Origin: a bacterium
GTDB taxonomy: Bacteria; Zixibacteria; MSB-5A5; GN15; FEB-12
Assembly: GCA_020444475.1 (NCBI GenBank)
Contig: JAHLKV010000002.1
Span: 496,001 to 560,000 of the forward strand
Length of the DNA: 64,000 bases
Direction: 5' to 3'
Shown: positions 62,176-64,000 of the stretch, in pieces
Layout of the letters: the number at the start of each line of letters is the position of its first letter
How positions within the stretch are numbered: the first letter of the stretch is position 1
The notes under the pieces: generated by a model
Database searches by the model: none
Seen by the model: the letters and a program-made list of their open reading frames with translations, nothing else
What the model was told of the DNA's origin: nothing
Made by a program: the position numbers and the translations under genes

Positions 62176-63591
62176 CTACCTTCGAAACTTTCTCCTGAGA
62201 GCGAGCAGGAACAGCGGTAGGATTGTGGCGGTGCATATCAACTGGACGATGACGCCAAACACAGTCCCGGTTGATGTTGCTTTCACCGTCCGACCCACCT
62301 GAAGAGCCATTGCTGCCGCACTGAACAGAAGGGCGCGCAGAAAATCCAGAATGTGCTCGCCAGAGAACCGTGTGCAGTCCCAACACATATGGTATTCCAC
62401 GTGTCTGTCAGCGAAATCGAAACCCGTGAAGAAATACCAGAAGCCGAAGACAACCCACAGCCCAGCGAGCCAAAGGAAAGCCCTCGGGTAGTTCTCCCCG
62501 TATTCGGAAACTGCCTTATACAGTGCGTAGGTCTCGCAGGTGAACCATTGGTGTAGCCGAGCGAATCTGCGCTTTCCGCAATTCTCCCCTGCCATTTGGC
62601 GTCGAATCTCTGTCTCTCTGTAGAACCACTGTCCGGCGCGGACATAGTCCTGATTTGACTCGCTGTTCTTTTTGAGTTGCTGATATTCCCACCTTAGGTC
62701 CTCCAGCGTAGACTTGTCAGAATGCTGGAGTTCGTCGTAGGCTATCCTACGGTCATCGTGATCCGGCCACCTGACATTGATGAATCGGACCGTCTCCAGT
62801 ATTGCATGTATGAAACTCGCTTTTTCGAGATTGGCCAGAACGAAGGTTGCGGACCTCATCTGCGCAAAATTCAACTGTCCAAAATGGAGCAACGGACTGA
62901 CTTCCAACGACCTGCGATCATTTGCTAACTCAAAATGTCCCTGAAACTTGAGCCCGGTGAAGTCGATCTCAGACGCTTGGACAGCCAGATAACGAACGTC
63001 GTAGAATCCAACCTCCCTGCCAGCAATTCTGATGTAGAACTGATCTGCTTCGACGAGGCAGTTGGCAAATGAAAGTGCTTCTGACCCAACCATACACGTA
63101 TCGAAGGGAGCACTGCTTCCCCTAAACTTGGAGAAGTTGAAAAAGGTCCCCTTGCCTCCAAAAGTGCAAAGACTGAACGGGGGGGCTTCGTAATGAAAAC
63201 TCGATCCTCCAAAGTGAGCATCGCCGCCAAAGGCGCAATTCACGAAACTCGTATTGTCGAATGTACAATCGGAGAATTCTACGCGGTTGATGAAACCGAT
63301 ACGCTTAAACTGGCACGTATCGAAAATGGCATTGTCGGAAAACAGGGAATGTCCATGAGAGACAATTGCATTCTCAAAGTCCTCTCCGAATTCGACTTCT
63401 CTAAACTCGAGGCCCGATAGATCAATGACCTCTCGATCCGCATGGTCGGATATGTACTCCAACAAAGCATGAGTGTCTCCAGCCGCAACAACTCCCATGG
63501 CGTGCAGCCGGCACTTGCCACCATCGGGGTGATACTCCGGTCGACCGCATGGAGACGAGTCTGCGAGCTTCTGTTCACATGTTCCCCCCAT
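62176..63591 (-). CDS. pentapeptide-repeat membrane protein with N-terminal zinc-finger-like motif
   Basis: 471 residues. The N-terminus has C-E-Q-K...C-G-R-P...K-C-R-L-H, a small Cys/His cluster. About 50-290 is a diverged pentapeptide-repeat (quadrilateral beta-helix) region: F-D-T-C-Q-F-K-R, F-S-D-C-T-F-D-N-T-S-F-V-N-C-A-F-G-G-D-A-H-F-G, and later F-A-N-C-L-V-E-A-D-Q-F. A charged helical linker follows (about 300-360; E-D-L-R-W-E-Y-Q-Q-L-K-K). The end has two or three TM helices (about 380-400, 415-440, 445-465). RBS GGGAGGAG. Base composition is visibly less GC-rich than its neighbours, which suggests transfer. Function unknown; a membrane-bound sensor or defence protein is possible. Confidence 0.82.
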   Translation of the reverse strand: MGGTCEQKLADSSPCGRPEYHPDGGKCRLHAMGVVAAGDTHALLEYISDHADREVIDLSGLEFREVEFGEDFENAIVSHGHSLFSDNAIFDTCQFKRIGFINRVEFSDCTFDNTSFVNCAFGGDAHFGGSSFHYEAPPFSLCTFGGKGTFFNFSKFRGSSAPFDTCMVGSEALSFANCLVEADQFYIRIAGREVGFYDVRYLAVQASEIDFTGLKFQGHFELANDRRSLEVSPLLHFGQLNFAQMRSATFVLANLEKASFIHAILETVRFINVRWPDHDDRRIAYDELQHSDKSTLEDLRWEYQQLKKNSESNQDYVRAGQWFYRETEIRRQMAGENCGKRRFARLHQWFTCETYALYKAVSEYGENYPRAFLWLAGLWVVFGFWYFFTGFDFADRHVEYHMCWDCTRFSGEHILDFLRALLFSAAAMALQVGRTVKATSTGTVFGVIVQLICTATILPLFLLALRRKFRR

Positions 63592-63623
63592 ATTCTCCTC
63601 CCTTCTTACACTTGTTCAGAGGC

Positions 63624-63651
63624 GGTCGGCGCACGGGGATGTGCGCCAACC
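63624..63651 (-). terminator. stem-loop after the purine nucleoside phosphorylase gene
   Basis: On the minus strand GGTTGGCGCAC pairs with GTGCGCCGACC (one G-T pair) around ATCCCC, 14 bases after the stop codon. No T-tract follows, so it may only attenuate. Confidence 0.45.
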
Positions 63652-63664
63652 ACATCAAAGTCCC

Positions 63665-64000
63665 CTACATCTTCTCCACGCACCCGGCGATCAAGTCACG
63701 CAACTTCGGTTCGGTGCGCGAAGCGGTCCCGATCACGTCCTGCAACGAACAGGGATGCATGTTATCCGCCAGACCCATGTCGGTCACGATCGTGAACCCG
63801 AGGATCTTGTTGTGCTGATGGTGCGCGGTGATAACTTCGGGCACCGTCGACATCCCGACCGCATCGGCGCCGAACCCGCGAAGCATCCTGTACTCCGCCG
63901 AGGTCTCCAGGCACGGTCCGGTCAGACCGACATAGACGCCTTCCTGCAGTCTCAGGTTCTGCTGGAGTGCGACATCCTTGGCGAGCTGGATATACTTCTT
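63665..64000 (-). CDS. purine nucleoside phosphorylase, 3' part
   Basis: The last 111 codons are in the window; the gene runs off the right edge. The frame reads through 64000 without a stop. G-V-Y-V-G-L-T-G-P-C-L-E-T-S-A-E-Y-R-M-L-R and G-A-D-A-V-G-M-S-T-V-P-E-V-I-T-A-H-H are the hallmark of trimeric class I purine nucleoside phosphorylases; the E and M belong to the purine and ribose site. It cleaves purine nucleosides with phosphate in salvage. C in G-P-C-L-E-T replaces the more common S. Confidence 0.93.
   Translation of the reverse strand, partial: KKYIQLAKDVALQQNLRLQEGVYVGLTGPCLETSAEYRMLRGFGADAVGMSTVPEVITAHHQHNKILGFTIVTDMGLADNMHPCSLQDVIGTASRTEPKLRDLIAGCVEKM

Noticed and set aside
61640-62386. 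248-codon minus-strand frame overlapping the 123-codon gene
   Set aside because: It runs through a strong plus-strand terminator and opposite two better-supported genes; its sequence has no domain-like features.

Overview
The window looks like a piece of the main chromosome of a GC-rich (about 57% by eye) Gram-negative bacterium of the Fibrobacteres-Chlorobi-Bacteroidetes (FCB) side of the tree. Many secreted proteins end either in a Por/T9SS-type C-terminal sorting module (YPNPFNP...GQ.V...G...V.WDG.D..G..V.SG.Y.Y) or in two dockerin-like calcium repeats with the signature VDLSDLIYLVNYLFLGGPAP. That mixture is typical of uncultured lineages such as candidate Zixibacteria. The phylum is an inference; no rRNA is present to test it.

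Region 1 (1-28.8 kb) is almost entirely large exported proteins on the minus strand: a glycosidase-like fragment, a small cohesin-like protein, a subtilisin-like protease, a propeller protein, a 3056-residue protein of about 31 cadherin/Ig-like repeats, and five more modular proteins. The 3056-, 960- and 817-residue genes appear to form one ~15 kb transcription unit with a promoter near 23.37 kb and a terminator at 8.2 kb. Several of these genes have good sigma70-type promoters placed 230-520 bases ahead of the start codon.

Region 2 (29.9-42.1 kb, mixed strands) holds a membrane-anchored alpha/beta-hydrolase-fold protein, a metal-uptake cluster (Cys/His-rich small protein, His-rich outer-membrane protein, ZnuA-like binding protein, ZnuB-like permease, no ATPase), two V4R-like proteins with a small helical protein, a cysteine desulfurase with an overlapping small partner, a flavodiiron protein, and two paralogous secreted proteins with almost identical sorting domains.

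Region 3 (42.1-57.2 kb, minus strand) is a papain-like protease, a MoxR-ATPase/DUF58 operon carrying an unusual DNA methyltransferase with a nuclease-like tail, and the classical origin-proximal block rpmH-rnpA-yidD-yidC-mnmE-mnmG-rsmG-parA-parB. The block continues into an M23 peptidase and a bactofilin. Two perfect parS sites (in rsmG and between mnmG and mnmE) and two perfect DnaA boxes (between bactofilin and moxR) argue that the chromosome origin is here or very near, although dnaA is not in the window. mnmE as read carries a one-base frameshift in an A9 tract.

Region 4 (57.2-64 kb) holds a glucuronyl C5-epimerase-like protein, a MurJ-type flippase, a CNNM/DUF21 membrane protein, inorganic pyrophosphatase, a small unknown protein, a low-GC pentapeptide-repeat membrane protein and the 3' part of a purine nucleoside phosphorylase gene. 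No tRNA, rRNA, CRISPR array or insertion sequence was recognised.
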